A model generated the notes under the pieces. That model had not been told where the DNA came from. It saw only the letters and a list, made by a program, of their open reading frames with translations, and did not search any database. From assembly GCA_009379825.1 (NCBI GenBank), contig WHTA01000019.1, forward strand, positions 20,030 to 84,029: a stretch of 64,000 nucleotides of DNA, given 5' to 3'. Position 1 is the first letter of the stretch; the number at the start of each line of letters is the position of its first letter. This stretch comes from Streptosporangiales bacterium (GTDB lineage: Bacteria; Actinomycetota; Actinomycetes; Streptosporangiales; WHST01). Below are positions 16,677 through 26,537 of the stretch, in pieces. The translations under genes were made by a program, and so were the position numbers.

Positions 16677-17998
16677 CTAGTTCGCCCGCAACGGCTGCCC
16701 GGCCGTCTCGGTCGTGCGCCATGCGGCGATCAGCGAGAGCACCGCGCCACCCATCAGGTACCAGGCCGGCGACAGCTCGTTGCTGGTCTGTTCGACCAGC
16801 CAGGTCGCGATGAACGGCGCAGTACCGCCGAACGCCGCGATGGCGATGTTGTAGCCGACCGACGCTGAGCTGTACCGCACCCGGGTCGGGAACATCTCCA
16901 CCATCATGGCGAAAGGTGCGCTGCCGAACGTGCCGAACAGGACGCCGAGGATCACCTGGCCGAGCAGCGCGTTGGCGAGACCGCCGCTGGACATCAACAT
17001 GAACACCGGGTACGCGAGCACCAGGTAGCCGACACACGCGGCGATCGTGACCTTCCGCCGGCCGATCCGGTCCGACAGGTGCGACGCGAACGGCAGCACG
17101 GCGATCGCCGTGACGAGCGCAGCACACGTGACGAGGAACGCCTCCCCCGCCTCGACCTTGTTCTTCGACAGCAGGAAGTTCGGCACGTACGCGAGGATCG
17201 TGTAGTACGCGATGGCGTGCGTCGTCGCCAGGCCGAGGCAACGGCCGATACCACCGATGTTGCCCCGGATGGCCTCCCGCAACGGCGCGCCCGACACCTC
17301 ACCCTCGCTCGCGATGGCACGGAACTCGGGCGTCTCCTCCAGCCGCAACCGCACGTACAGACCGGCGAGGCCGAGCGGGCCTGCGATGAGGAACGGGATA
17401 CGCCAGCCCCACGCCTGCATGGCGTCCTGCCCGAAGCCGTACGTCATGGCGGTGACCACCACGGAGCCGAGCAGTGCACCGGCGAACGCGGAGATGTTCT
17501 GGAACCCCACGATGAACCGCGCCGCGCATTGGGCGCATACTCGGCGAGCAGCGACGTCGAGCCTGCCACCTCACCGCCTGCACTGAACCCCTGGATCAGC
17601 CGCAGCAACAGCAGCAGGATCGGCGCACCGATGCTGATGGTGGCGTAGCTGGGCAACAGGCCAACGAGGAACGTCGCCGCGCTGATCAACAGGACGACCG
17701 TCGACAGCGTCGAGCGACGGCCGATCCGGTCGCCGAGCGAGCCGAAGAACAGACCGCCGAGCGGCCGGATGGCGAACGCTACGGCGAACACCGCGAACGC
17801 CGAGAGCAGCGACGCGGTGTCGTCCTTGCTGGGGAAGAAGATGACGCCGATGGTGGCCGCGCGGTAGCCGTACATCGAGTAGTCGAACCACTCGACGGCG
17901 TTGCCGATACCACCCCCGAGGATCACCTTTCGCAGCCCGCGCGGACCGGTCGACGTGGTACTGCTTCCGCTTGCTGTCGAGTGTGCGCCAGTGGACAC
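16677..17998 (-). pseudogene. MFS metabolite:proton symporter (MHS family), one-base frameshift
   Basis: Twelve-helix transporter of the MHS group (relatives carry shikimate, citrate, proline/betaine or alpha-ketoglutarate), about 440 residues after repair. The first part carries '[13 protein letters not shown]', '[18 protein letters not shown]' and '[20 protein letters not shown]', all diagnostic. At about 17,515 one base is missing, so 'RRG-(shift)[13 protein letters not shown]' continues in another frame to the stop at 16,677. Each half alone would be useless. It is probably the uptake system for the substrate of the upstream kinase/oxidase genes. Confidence 0.85.
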
Positions 17999-18044
17999 TG
18001 TCAGACTCCTTGGGGACGGTACGGCATGGCAAGATCCGCGTCCT

Positions 18045-19064
18045 TCAGAGCGGGTGCCGGATGAGTACTTTCATGTCGGAACGTCCCCCGTACAGGTGCC
18101 GGTAACCGGCGTCGATCGCGTCTTCCACCGTGACCTCGCGGGTGATCAGGTCGGCGGCGGGCAGCGAACCTGCGGCGAGCAGGTCGATCGCGTCACGGAC
18201 GTCGGCCGGGGTGTAGACCCGTGCACCGACGAGCGTCTGCTCCCGCAGCGTGACGGTGGGCAGCGGCACCCGCGGCGCCTCGTGGAAGAGCCCACCGACG
18301 AGCACCGTTCCACGTACCCGGGTCACCTCGGGAGCGACGGCGATCCCCGCCGGGTGTCCGGACACCTCGAACGTCGCGTCGAAACCTTCCCCGCCAGCGC
18401 GCTCCGCGACGTACGTAGTGAGTGCGTCGTCGTCACCTGTCGGGTCGACGACGTCGAGACCGAGCCCGCGCAGCAACCGTGCGCGATCCTCGTGCGGTTC
18501 GAACACGATGACGTCGGCGATACCGCGTGCCCGGCACACCGACGCGACGAGTGCGCCGATCGGTCCACCACCGACGACGGCGACCTTCTCGCCCTCGGCG
18601 ACCCCGGCCCGACGGACCATGTGCACTGCCACCGCGGCAGGTTCCGTGATCGCGAACGTACGCAGGTCGGCGTCCGCCGGCAGCGGGTGCAACCGGTCGA
18701 CCGGCACCGTGACCCTGGCAGCAGCGCCGCCGTCCACGTCGACGCCGATCAACCGCAGCCGCCGGCAGACGTGGCGGCAACCGTTGCGGCACGCCCAGCA
18801 GTCGCCGCATTCCAGCAGTGGCTCCACGGCGACCGGCGCGCCTGCGGGTAGCTCCGCGGTCGCGGCGGCGAGACGACCGACGAACTCGTGGCCGAGCACG
18901 ACCGGCGGCTGCACCCGCGTCATGCCGCCGTGCCACACCAACAGGTCGGTGCCGCAGATGCCGGTGTACGCCACGTCGACGACGACCTCGCGCTCACCCG
19001 CGACCGGCTCGGGCACGTCGCGCAGCTCGAGCTCACCTGGCGCGGTGTAGACGACGGCCCTCAT
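18045..19064 (-). CDS. Zinc-dependent alcohol/polyol dehydrogenase (MDR superfamily)
   Basis: 339-residue medium-chain dehydrogenase, close in layout to sorbitol/threonine dehydrogenases. Catalytic zinc ligands are in '[13 protein letters not shown]' (Cys) and 'GHEFVGRL' (His-Glu); four cysteines of a structural zinc site are in '[15 protein letters not shown]'; the NAD-binding loop is [21 protein letters not shown]. The ATG overlaps the stop of the FAD-linked oxidase gene (ATGA). It probably interconverts an alcohol and ketone group of the sugar or polyol handled by this operon. Confidence 0.88.
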   Translation of the reverse strand: MRAVVYTAPGELELRDVPEPVAGEREVVVDVAYTGICGTDLLVWHGGMTRVQPPVVLGHEFVGRLAAATAELPAGAPVAVEPLLECGDCWACRNGCRHVCRRLRLIGVDVDGGAAARVTVPVDRLHPLPADADLRTFAITEPAAVAVHMVRRAGVAEGEKVAVVGGGPIGALVASVCRARGIADVIVFEPHEDRARLLRGLGLDVVDPTGDDDALTTYVAERAGGEGFDATFEVSGHPAGIAVAPEVTRVRGTVLVGGLFHEAPRVPLPTVTLREQTLVGARVYTPADVRDAIDLLAAGSLPAADLITREVTVEDAIDAGYRHLYGGRSDMKVLIRHPL

Positions 19065-20527
19065 CGCTGCGCTCCCTGAACCGCGACCCGCGGTGCCCCG
19101 AAGCCGAGCTTGCCCGGGTTCATCAGCCCGAGCGGGTCGATGGCACCACGGATGTCGAGCAGCGTGTCGAAGGCCGGGCCGTGCTGTGCACGCATGAACC
19201 TGGCCAGCTTCTCGCCGACGCCGTGGTGGTCGTTCATCACCGCGTCGAGGTTCACCCGGATGCAGGTGTCCCACAGCCGGTCGTGCAGGTCAAGCGCCGC
19301 GTCCGGGTCTGCCGGTGGCTCGTCGACGTAGAAGCGGTCGTAGATCATGCCGCCCCACGGGTACCAGTGCGAGAAGTGCGCGGTGTAGCGCACGCCCACG
19401 GACGCGAACTCGGACTCGACGGCGTGCTTCTTCGCCCGGTACAGCGCGGGCAGCTTGTCGAACGTGCAGCACGCGTCACTCGTGCCGAACAACAGCGGCG
19501 GACGCGGCGCGCGTTCCTCGCTGTGCACCTCGTACTTGCCGTCCCACCACGCCTTTGCCGCCGCCCCGCCGATGTCCTTGCCGCCGGCGCCGGTGCAGAT
19601 CTCCGTGATCGCCTGCTGCTCAACGTCCACCAGCGCCGGCTCGCCGTCGCAGACGACCACGAGCAGCACGCCGTCGACGCCGTGGTCCACCACCTTGTTC
19701 AGGAACGCGCTACCGGCCTCGTCGTACAGCCGCATCGCGGCGGGACGCCAGCGCGCGGTGACGAGCGTGCGGGCGGCGGCGAGGCCGTCGTCGACGGTGG
19801 GGAACACGAAGCTGAGGAACGCGCGCCGGGTCGGTATCGGGTCCAGCCGCATGGTCGCGCCGGTGATCACCCCGTGGGTGCCCTCGGAACCCACGAGCAG
19901 CTGCAGCAGCCCGGGGCCCACCGCGTGGTTCGGCGTCGCCGGCGTACGTACCAGCCGGCCGGGCGGCAGCACCGCCTCGACGGCGAGCACCTGGTCCTCC
20001 GCCTTGCCGTACTTGGTGGAGACCACCCCAGAGCCGCGCGCGGCGAGGTAGCCGCCGAAGGTCGCGCCGCGGTACAGGCTGCCCGGGTAGTGCGCCAGCG
20101 TCAGGTCGTGGCGGCCGGCCGCCTCCTCGACCGCCTGGCCGGTGGCGCCGGCGTCCGCCTCGACGGTCAGGCTGGTCGTGTCCACCGCGCGGATCCTGGA
20201 CATCCGCCCGAGGTCGAGCGCGATGCCGCCGTAGGGCGCGAACGTGCCACCCTGGCTGCCGGTGCCGCCGCCTCGGGGCACCACGGGCACGCCGCGGTCG
20301 TACGCGATACGGACGATGTCCGCGACCTGCTCCGGGGTGTCCGGGCGCACAACCACGTCCGCGGCCGGCAGCTCGAGCTCGCGCATGCGGTGGTACATGG
20401 CCACCCACGAGCAGTCCTCCGCCTGTGCCTGCAGCTGCTCGGCGTCGGTGCTGACGTGCTCGCTGCCGACCACCGTCGCCAGCTCGTGCCGCAGCGTCCG
20501 CTGCAGGTATCGGCCGCGCGCGCTCAT
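19061..20527 (-). CDS. FAD-linked oxidase (VAO/PCMH family, AGPS/GlcD-like)
   Basis: 488-residue flavoprotein. The FAD-binding type-2 domain is seen at about residues 50-230 ('VVVRPDTPEQVADIVRIA', 'VVPRGGGTGSQGG', 'YPGSLYRGATFGGYLAARGSG', 'LLVGSEGTHGVITGATMRL'), followed by the larger cap domain and the C-terminal 'DPLGLMNPGKLGFG'. The layout is nearest to alkyldihydroxyacetonephosphate-synthase-like and D-2-hydroxyacid dehydrogenase proteins. Its ATG overlaps the FGGY kinase stop and its stop overlaps the dehydrogenase start, so the three are a coupled block. It likely oxidises a hydroxyl group on a sugar acid or phosphorylated polyol. Confidence 0.85.
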   Translation of the reverse strand: MSARGRYLQRTLRHELATVVGSEHVSTDAEQLQAQAEDCSWVAMYHRMRELELPAADVVVRPDTPEQVADIVRIAYDRGVPVVPRGGGTGSQGGTFAPYGGIALDLGRMSRIRAVDTTSLTVEADAGATGQAVEEAAGRHDLTLAHYPGSLYRGATFGGYLAARGSGVVSTKYGKAEDQVLAVEAVLPPGRLVRTPATPNHAVGPGLLQLLVGSEGTHGVITGATMRLDPIPTRRAFLSFVFPTVDDGLAAARTLVTARWRPAAMRLYDEAGSAFLNKVVDHGVDGVLLVVVCDGEPALVDVEQQAITEICTGAGGKDIGGAAAKAWWDGKYEVHSEERAPRPPLLFGTSDACCTFDKLPALYRAKKHAVESEFASVGVRYTAHFSHWYPWGGMIYDRFYVDEPPADPDAALDLHDRLWDTCIRVNLDAVMNDHHGVGEKLARFMRAQHGPAFDTLLDIRGAIDPLGLMNPGKLGFGAPRVAVQGAQR

Positions 20528-22008
20528 GCGTACCTCTCTTCCTCGCCGAAGCTGATGCCCTTCAACCGGGCCTGGATGGGCGCGAGTGCGGTGCGGGCGT
20601 CCCGGTAGACGTCGAGCAGTTCGCGGTAGCCCTTGTGTCTGGCGGCGTCCGGCTCGTGGTGTGCGACCGGTGGCGGCGCGGCCATCGGCTCCCCCGCGCC
20701 CGCGCCGGCGAGGAGTGCGACCCCTGCGGACGCGTCGGGCAGCGCCGGGTAGGTCAGCGGTATGCCGAGCGCGTCCGCGGTGATCTGCCGCCACAGCGCG
20801 CTACGCGCTCCGCCGCCGATGATCTGCGCGCGCGCCAGCTCGTGACCGGCGTCGGTGAGCACCTCGAGGCAGTCGGTGAGGGAGAGCGCCACGCCTTCGA
20901 GCACCGCGCGGGTCAACGCGCCGCGGTCGGTGGTGGCGCTGATGCCGAGGAACGTCGCGCGCAGGTCGGCGTCCCAGCACGGTGCCCGCTCGCCGAGCAG
21001 GTACGGGTGGAACACCACCGCTCCCGGCGGTGCCCCGGCCGCCTCCGCGGTGGCCGCCTCGGGGTCGGACAGCTCGACCAGCTGCCGCCACCAGTCGAAC
21101 GAGCTGACCGCCGAGTTCGTCGCCACCGCGTGGTAGCTCAGCCCTGCCACCGGGTGGGTGTAGGTGAGCAGGCCAGGTCCCGGCGTCGGCCGGTCGGTCA
21201 CGACGTTCACGTTGCCCGCCGTGGCGATCTTCACCACGGCGATCCCTGGCGCGTTCGCTCCCGCGGCGTACGCCTCCGCGGCCGTGTCGGAGCAGCCCGC
21301 GATCACCGGCGTGCCTGCGGGGATGCCGCTGAGCCGCGCCCCGTCCGCACCGACCACGCCGGTGGGCGCCACCGGGTCGAACACCGGCGGCAGCTGGTCC
21401 GGCCGCAGTCCGGCGAGCGCCACGAGGGTGTCGTCCCAGCGCCGGCGCGCCACGTCCCAGAGCAGGCTGCCCTCGGCCTCGATCCAGTCCGTGGCGATCT
21501 CACCGGTGAGCCGCAGCCGTACGTAGTCCTTCGCGAACACCACCGTGCGGGTACGTTCCAGGGCGCTCGGCTCGTGCTCCGCCAGCCAGGCGAGGTGCGC
21601 GAGCGTCCAGGTGGCGGAGACGCCGTTGCGGGTGCTGGCCAGGATGTGGTCGGCGTGCGACGTGTCCAGTGTCGCAGCGACGGCGGCCGACCGCCCGTCG
21701 GTCAGCATGATGCTCGGCCGCACCGGCCGCAGGTCGGCGTCCAGCAGCACGCCGTGGTGGGTGGCCGAGCTCAGCCCCACGGCGGTCACCCGGCCCGGCT
21801 CGACGTCGGCCCACAATGCCTGGCAGGCCGCGGCCGCCGCGTCCACCCACGCGTCCGGGTCCTGCTCCACCCACCCGGGACGCGGGTGCGACACAGGACA
21901 CGGCCGGGACGCGCTCGCGAGCACCTCGCCGTCCGCCGTCACGGCGGTCGCCTTGACGGCGCTCTGCCCGAGGTCGATACCGAGGAGCAGCACGGGACGC
22001 CTTACCAC
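20524..22008 (-). CDS. FGGY-family carbohydrate kinase (xylulokinase-like)
   Basis: 494-residue sugar/polyol kinase. It has the N-terminal phosphate-binding motif 'GIDLGQSAVKATAV', 'GWVEQDPDAWVDAA', the mid-region 'KDYVRLRLTGEIATDWIEAEGS' and the C-terminal ATP site 'IIGGGARSALWRQITADALG', all typical of XylB-like proteins. The start is GTG 22008, overlapping the last bases of the GntR gene. It would phosphorylate a ketose or polyol imported by the downstream MHS transporter; which sugar cannot be said. Confidence 0.88.
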   Translation of the reverse strand: MVRRPVLLLGIDLGQSAVKATAVTADGEVLASASRPCPVSHPRPGWVEQDPDAWVDAAAAACQALWADVEPGRVTAVGLSSATHHGVLLDADLRPVRPSIMLTDGRSAAVAATLDTSHADHILASTRNGVSATWTLAHLAWLAEHEPSALERTRTVVFAKDYVRLRLTGEIATDWIEAEGSLLWDVARRRWDDTLVALAGLRPDQLPPVFDPVAPTGVVGADGARLSGIPAGTPVIAGCSDTAAEAYAAGANAPGIAVVKIATAGNVNVVTDRPTPGPGLLTYTHPVAGLSYHAVATNSAVSSFDWWRQLVELSDPEAATAEAAGAPPGAVVFHPYLLGERAPCWDADLRATFLGISATTDRGALTRAVLEGVALSLTDCLEVLTDAGHELARAQIIGGGARSALWRQITADALGIPLTYPALPDASAGVALLAGAGAGEPMAAPPPVAHHEPDAARHKGYRELLDVYRDARTALAPIQARLKGISFGEEERYA

Positions 22009-22690
22009 GAGCCCAGCAGTGGGCTGGCCGCCTCGAACACCGCGAGCAGGCTGCTGCGCATGTGCGCGACGTGCTCGCCGACCACCGCGGCGGCGGCGTC
22101 CGGGTTACCCGCAGCGATCGCCTTCGCCATCTCCGTGTGCTCGGTGCTGCACTTGGCCAGTCGCTTCTGCCGGTCGGACGACGGCACCCAGAACCGGTGC
22201 AACCGCGCGCGGGTCTCGTTGCTCACGTCGGACGCCCACGGGTTGTCCGCGAGGTCGTGGATCACCGCGTGGTACGCCGAGTCGAGCTCGCGCCAGGCGT
22301 CCAGGTCGTGCGTCTTGGCGGCCTTCACCAGCTGCTTGGCCAGCTCGACCAGCCGCTGGCCGGCGTCGCCTTCCCTGCCGCGCTCCGCGGCCCGCGAGAA
22401 CAGGTAGCTGTCGACGACGGCGAGCAGGTCACACAGCTGACCGACGTCACCCGGCGAGAGCTGCGCGATCTGCAGGCCACCGCCGCTGGCCGCCTCGAGC
22501 AACCGGTCCTCGCGCAACCGGTGCAGCGCCTGCCTGACCGGTGTGCGGCTGGCGTTGAGCCGCGCGGCCAGGTGTTCTCCGTGACCCGCTCGCCGGGCCT
22601 CAGCGACAGGTCGAGTATCTCCCTGCGCAGCTGCTCGTACACCCGGTCGGCAACCGCTCCTGTTGCCGACTGTGCCACCCGGTCCGCCAT
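22002..22690 (-). pseudogene. GntR/FadR-family regulator, one-base frameshift
   Basis: Reconstructed 229-residue GntR regulator with FCD effector domain. ATG 22690 has a perfect GGAGGTG site. The winged helix reads 'VYEQLRREILDLSLRPGERVTEN', then one base is missing at about 22,572 and the protein continues in another frame as 'HLAARLNASRTPVRQALHRL', the recognition-helix region. The C-terminal FCD part ('DSAYHAVIHDLADNPW', 'EHTEMAKAIAAGNPDAAAAVV') is intact. As written, the regulator cannot be made, which would leave the downstream operon unregulated if the lesion is real. It heads the kinase-oxidase-dehydrogenase operon. Confidence 0.87.
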
Positions 22691-22712
22691 CGCACCTCCT
22701 GTGTCCCGTCAT

Positions 22713-22730
22713 GGATACATAGTGGTATAC
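22713..22730. promoter_or_regulatory. GntR-type operator candidate (ATAC-N6-GTAT)
   Basis: An imperfect inverted repeat, GGATACATAGTGGTATAC, 23 bases before the GntR ATG. FCD-type GntR proteins usually bind such short AT-rich palindromes at their own promoters. The region also supplies TACATA-like promoter sequence. Confidence 0.4.
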
Positions 22731-22808
22731 AGGCCTGTCAACGGGTCGTGTCTGCTCGTCGCGAACCTCCCATGACGCCCCGCCTCCCGGATGCTTAGAG
22801 TCGCATGC

Positions 22809-23507
22809 ATGGAGGTCGTCGAGCTGCGCCGGGAACTGCACCTGGTCACCCTGTCGTTCGGACAGGTCTACCTATGGCACGACGACGGCGGACTCACGCT
22901 GATCGACGCCGGTCCCGCAGCCGCGGCCGGGGAGATCGCGGACGCCATCGCCGAGATCGGCCTGGAGAAGACCGACCTGAAGCGGGTCGTCCTCACCCAC
23001 CACCACGAGGATCACGTCGGTTCCGCCGCCGAGATCAGCACCTGGGGACAGGTGACGGTGATGGCCCACATGCACGACGCCCCGGTGATCCGGGGTGACC
23101 TGTCCGCGCCCCCGCCCAACCTCACCCACGCGCCGGAGTGGGAACGGGACATCTGGGACGCCAAACCCGACCTGCCGCCGGCGCCGCCGGTGCGGGTCGA
23201 CCGCGAGCTCTACGACGGCGACGTCCTGAACTTCGGCGGCGGCGCACGGGTGATCTCGGTGCCTGGACACACCGAGGGCAGCATCGCCCTGCACCTGCGG
23301 GCGGCGCGGGTGCTGTTCACCGGCGACGCCGCGGCGAACGTCGACGGCAAGCCACTGCCCGGCGTGTTCAACGTCAACCGCGCCCGGACGCTGTCGTCGT
23401 TCCGACGGCTTGCGGAGCTCGACGTCGAAACCGCCTGCTTCGGCCACGGCGACCCGATTCTCGAAGCGGCCGGTACCGCGCTCCGCGAGACCGCGGCAAC
23501 GCTCTAG
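22809..23507 (+). CDS. MBL-fold metallo-hydrolase
   Basis: 232-residue complete metallo-beta-lactamase-fold hydrolase. Zinc ligands: THHHEDHVG (HxHxDH), His in 'VPGHTEGSIALH', Asp in 'LFTGDAAANVDGK' and the final His in 'CFGHGDPI'. The arrangement is that of glyoxalase II/lactonase-like enzymes. ATG 22809 is preceded by TAGAGT and exactly seven bases, a leaderless signal; the frame also opens at 22791. It is divergent from the GntR gene. Substrate unknown. Confidence 0.87.
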   Translation: MEVVELRRELHLVTLSFGQVYLWHDDGGLTLIDAGPAAAAGEIADAIAEIGLEKTDLKRVVLTHHHEDHVGSAAEISTWGQVTVMAHMHDAPVIRGDLSAPPPNLTHAPEWERDIWDAKPDLPPAPPVRVDRELYDGDVLNFGGGARVISVPGHTEGSIALHLRAARVLFTGDAAANVDGKPLPGVFNVNRARTLSSFRRLAELDVETACFGHGDPILEAAGTALRETAATL

Positions 23508-23914
23508 GCCGTACGGCGCACCGGCCAGCCGCGCATCGCCGCGCGGACGGCGAGGAACCCGCCGACCAGCACCCAGATCGCGCCGATGGTGCCGTCCTCC
23601 AGGTTGCCCCGCGGGCCGCCCGGGTGGGCAGCCAGCGAGACGAGGAACGCGATGACGAACGTGGCGATGTAGCTCATCAACGCCACCAGCACCCCGACCG
23701 CGATCCGCGCGACGACGTGCAGCCGGACCGCACCGCCCACGTAGAGGCCGAGGCCGACCACGCCGATGAGGAAGCCGTAACCACCGACCTGGAACTCGGG
23801 CATGTACTGGTCGGCGCCGAAGTAGACGACGACCTGCGCGACGAGCGCGGCGCCACCCGCTACGGCACAGACCGCACAGATCGCCAACAACACCCTGCTC
23901 ACCACTGTGCCCAC
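23504..23914 (-). CDS. Small integral membrane protein
   Basis: 136-residue protein with four hydrophobic helices ('VLLAICAVCAVAGGAALVAQVVV', 'GFLIGVVGLGLYVGG', 'VGVLVALMSYIATFVIAFLV', 'GAIWVLVGGFLAVRAAMRGW') and short loops. GTG 23914 follows GAGGAGCGCC; an ATG at 23947 would add eleven residues. Its stop overlaps the end of the convergent MBL gene. I do not recognise a family and nothing in the context assigns a function. Confidence 0.6.
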   Translation of the reverse strand: MGTVVSRVLLAICAVCAVAGGAALVAQVVVYFGADQYMPEFQVGGYGFLIGVVGLGLYVGGAVRLHVVARIAVGVLVALMSYIATFVIAFLVSLAAHPGGPRGNLEDGTIGAIWVLVGGFLAVRAAMRGWPVRRTA

Positions 23915-24120
23915 GGCGCTCCTCGGGTCCGCGAAAGAGTTCAACAAGAGTAGCGTCCCCTGTCGGTGTGCGCCCGCGGTTCGCGCCGCGGGTTATCGTG
24001 GACACCTGTAGCTGTGGAGCAGTCCGCACCCGACCGCGAGGTGAGCGAAGACATGACCGGCGGGCGAGGCTGCCGGCTCCACCCGGTGCGGAACCGCATC
24101 GGTGGGTTGCTCGCGTAACC

Positions 24121-25305
24121 GTGCGAAGGTCGACGACAACCAACCTGTGGCTGATGCTGGTCGTCAGCATGGCGGCGCAGATCACCGCCACCGTGTTCCT
24201 CAACGTGGTGCCGTTCTTCATCCCCCACCTCCACCTCACGCTCGACATGAGCCTCGCGCAGGCGGGGTTGCTCGCGTCCGCGCCAATAGTCGGTAATCTG
24301 CTCACCCTCTTCGCGTGGGGTGTGATCGTCGACCGCATCGGTGAGCGGCTGTCCATCACCATCGGCCTCGGCATCCTCGCCGTGGCGTCCGCGACTGCCG
24401 GCTTCGCCTCGTCGTTCGTGGCGATGGGCGTCTTCCTGCTCCTCGGCGGCATGGGCGGCGGCAGCATCAACTCCGCGAGCGGCCGGCTGATCGTCGGCTG
24501 GTTCCCGCCGCACCGCCGCGGTACGGCCATGGGGATCCGCCAGGCCTCGCAGCCGGTCGGCGTCGGCATCACGGCCGCGATCGTCCCCAGCCTGGTCGAC
24601 AGCTACGGCGTACGCCCCACCCTGCTGCTGATCGGCGGGATGTGCTTCGCCGCTACCGTCCTCACCGCGCTGCTCGTGGTGGACCCGCCCCGGCCGAGCC
24701 GCGCAGAGTCGGAGGAGCTCGGCTACCTGGCCAACCCGTACCGCCGCGACAGCCGGCTCTTGCGCATCCACAGCGCATCCATCCTGCTCGTAGTGCCGCA
24801 GTTCACGATCTGGACGTTCACGCTCGTGTGGCTCGTGGACGCCAAGGAGTGGTCGATCGGCGCGGCCAGTGCCCTCGTCGCCGTGGTCCAGCTGCTCGGA
24901 GCGTTCGGCCGGGTCGGGGCCGGCGTCTGGTCCGACCGGGTACGCAGCCGCCTCGGGCCGATGCGGATCATCGCCGCAGTGACGTGCGTGTCGATGCTCG
25001 CGCTCGCGCTGCTCGAGGACTCGGTGCTGGCCATCGCGCTTGCCGTCGTCGCGTCGGTGGTCACGGTCTCGCCGAACGCGCTCGCCTTCACCTCGGTCGC
25101 CGAGATCGCCGGCCCGTCGTGGTCCGGTCGCGCGATGGGCACCCACAACACCGGCCAGCTGCTCGTGGCGTCGGCCGTCGCGCCGCTCGTCGGCGCCGCC
25201 GTCACCGAGTACGGCTACGCGCTCGCCTTCGCCGCCGTCGCCATCTTCCCGCTGCTCGCCGTACCGCTCGTCCCGGTACGGCGGAAACCCACCGGCGGCG
25301 GTTGA
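24121..25305 (+). CDS. MFS transporter
   Basis: 394-residue major-facilitator protein with twelve predicted helices. Loop 2-3 reads 'FAWGVIVDRIGERLSITIG' (GxxxDRxGxR) and helix 4-5 'GGGSINSASGRLIVGWFPPHRRGTAMGIRQASQP', typical of NNP/oxalate-formate-like and CynX-like carriers. GTG 24121 is the most plausible start; longer frames to 23968 cover the promoter region and are arginine-rich. The gene stands alone, 44 bases before a methyltransferase gene. Substrate unknown. Confidence 0.8.
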   Translation: MRRSTTTNLWLMLVVSMAAQITATVFLNVVPFFIPHLHLTLDMSLAQAGLLASAPIVGNLLTLFAWGVIVDRIGERLSITIGLGILAVASATAGFASSFVAMGVFLLLGGMGGGSINSASGRLIVGWFPPHRRGTAMGIRQASQPVGVGITAAIVPSLVDSYGVRPTLLLIGGMCFAATVLTALLVVDPPRPSRAESEELGYLANPYRRDSRLLRIHSASILLVVPQFTIWTFTLVWLVDAKEWSIGAASALVAVVQLLGAFGRVGAGVWSDRVRSRLGPMRIIAAVTCVSMLALALLEDSVLAIALAVVASVVTVSPNALAFTSVAEIAGPSWSGRAMGTHNTGQLLVASAVAPLVGAAVTEYGYALAFAAVAIFPLLAVPLVPVRRKPTGGG

Positions 25306-25349
25306 CCCGCGACGCGATCCGGGATTTGGTGGCCACCAGGGAGCGCCCG

Positions 25350-26354
25350 ATGGGTCTGGTGGAGAAGATCGCCCCGCGCGGTAGCCGGCGGCGGAGCTGG
25401 GCTGCCCGGCTGAAGCACCGGCTGTGCCCCGGCCGGCCGCCGACATCGGTGGGTGCGGAACGCAGGACGCTCAGGGCCAGCTGGGCCGGCGGCGATCCCG
25501 CGGCACTGGACACGTACCTGGTCAGCGGCTTCCAGAACCCCCAGATCAATGCGCAGAGCATCCTCACCCGGCACCACCTGATCGGCGAGCTCTTCGGCGA
25601 CGAGCACGCGCAGCTGATGCGCGAGGAGCTCGAGCACTGTGTCCGGGCGACCAAGGCGCTGCGCCGGCGGGCCCGTGAGCTCGGGGTGCGGATGGGGACG
25701 TCGAGCGACGCCGCGAGGCGCGCGCGGGTGCTCGAGGTCACCGCCGTGATCGCCGACTGGCAGGACCACTACGAGAAGCGGTGGGCGGAGGCGCTGCGGC
25801 ACCGGTCGGCCGGACCCCTGCGGGTGCTCGAGTTCGCCTGCGGCTCGGCGAACGACTACCGCTACTTCGACAGCTACGGCCTCGCCAGGTTCCTCGACTA
25901 CACCGGCGTCGACCTCAGCGAGGCGAACGTCGCCAACGCGCGCCGCCGGTTCCCCGACGTAGACTTCGAGGTGCAGGACGTCCTCGCCCTGCCGTACGAG
26001 AACGGCAGCTATGACTACGTACTGGCCTTCGACCTGTTCGAGCACCTGTCGCCGGCGGCGATCGAGCAGGCGGTGCGGGAGGCGCGCCGGCTCGCGCGGG
26101 TGGGACTCGTGGTCAGCTTCTTCCACATGGCCGACCAGCCCGAACACGTCGTGCAGCCGGTGCGCCGGTACTTCTGGAACCTGCTCAGCGCGCCGCGGAT
26201 GCGCGACCTGCTCGCCGTCGGCTTCGACTCGGTCGAGGTGATCAAGATCAGGGACCTGTTCCGCACCGGGTTCGGCTACGGGTACTCGTACAACAGGAAC
26301 GCCTGGACCATGATCGCGCTCTCCGATCGACGACACACCACGGCCCGAGTTTGA
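25350..26354 (+). CDS. SAM-dependent methyltransferase
   Basis: 334-residue protein with a C-terminal class I methyltransferase fold. Motif I is VLEFACGSANDY at about residue 158, followed by 'YTGVDLSEANVANARRRFPDV' and the motif 'VLAFDLFEHLSPAAIEQAVREA'. The first 150 residues are an unrecognised helical domain. ATG 25350 has GGGAG six bases upstream. A second, unrelated-looking methyltransferase follows after a promoter, and both lack obvious substrates. Surface or cell-wall glycolipid modification is possible but unsupported. Confidence 0.78.
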   Translation: MGLVEKIAPRGSRRRSWAARLKHRLCPGRPPTSVGAERRTLRASWAGGDPAALDTYLVSGFQNPQINAQSILTRHHLIGELFGDEHAQLMREELEHCVRATKALRRRARELGVRMGTSSDAARRARVLEVTAVIADWQDHYEKRWAEALRHRSAGPLRVLEFACGSANDYRYFDSYGLARFLDYTGVDLSEANVANARRRFPDVDFEVQDVLALPYENGSYDYVLAFDLFEHLSPAAIEQAVREARRLARVGLVVSFFHMADQPEHVVQPVRRYFWNLLSAPRMRDLLAVGFDSVEVIKIRDLFRTGFGYGYSYNRNAWTMIALSDRRHTTARV

Positions 26355-26380
26355 CTGAGTAAACCGGGCCAACTTAGCCT
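26351..26380 (+). promoter_or_regulatory. Sigma-70-type promoter
   Basis: TTGACT (26351-26356), an 18-base spacer and TAGCCT (26375-26380), located just after the first methyltransferase and about 155 bases before the second. This gives the second gene its own transcript with a long leader. Confidence 0.5.
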
Positions 26381-26537
26381 AAACCCTTCCGGAGAGGCAG
26401 GTCGAGCCATGCGCCGTCGCATCTCGACAACAGCGCACCTGGCCTGCTCAGAACCACTCTTCGCGACATCCGCACAGTACGACCGACCCACCTGTAAGGC
26501 CGACATTCCTATTTCCTTTCAAGGGGTGTGACCACCG

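Noticed and set aside
18818..20608. 596-codon plus-strand open frame across the dehydrogenase and FAD-linked oxidase
   Set aside because: Low-complexity Arg/Ala/His sequence with no ribosome site; it is the third-codon-position shadow of two recognised genes.
22711..22735. Possible second full palindrome before the GntR gene
   Set aside because: Arms match at only four to five bases; kept only as a weak operator candidate, not as evidence of a defined site.
23941..25446. 501-codon minus-strand frame opposite the MFS gene
   Set aside because: Polar Asp/Arg/Gln/His-rich composition without structure; the plus-strand MFS is clear.
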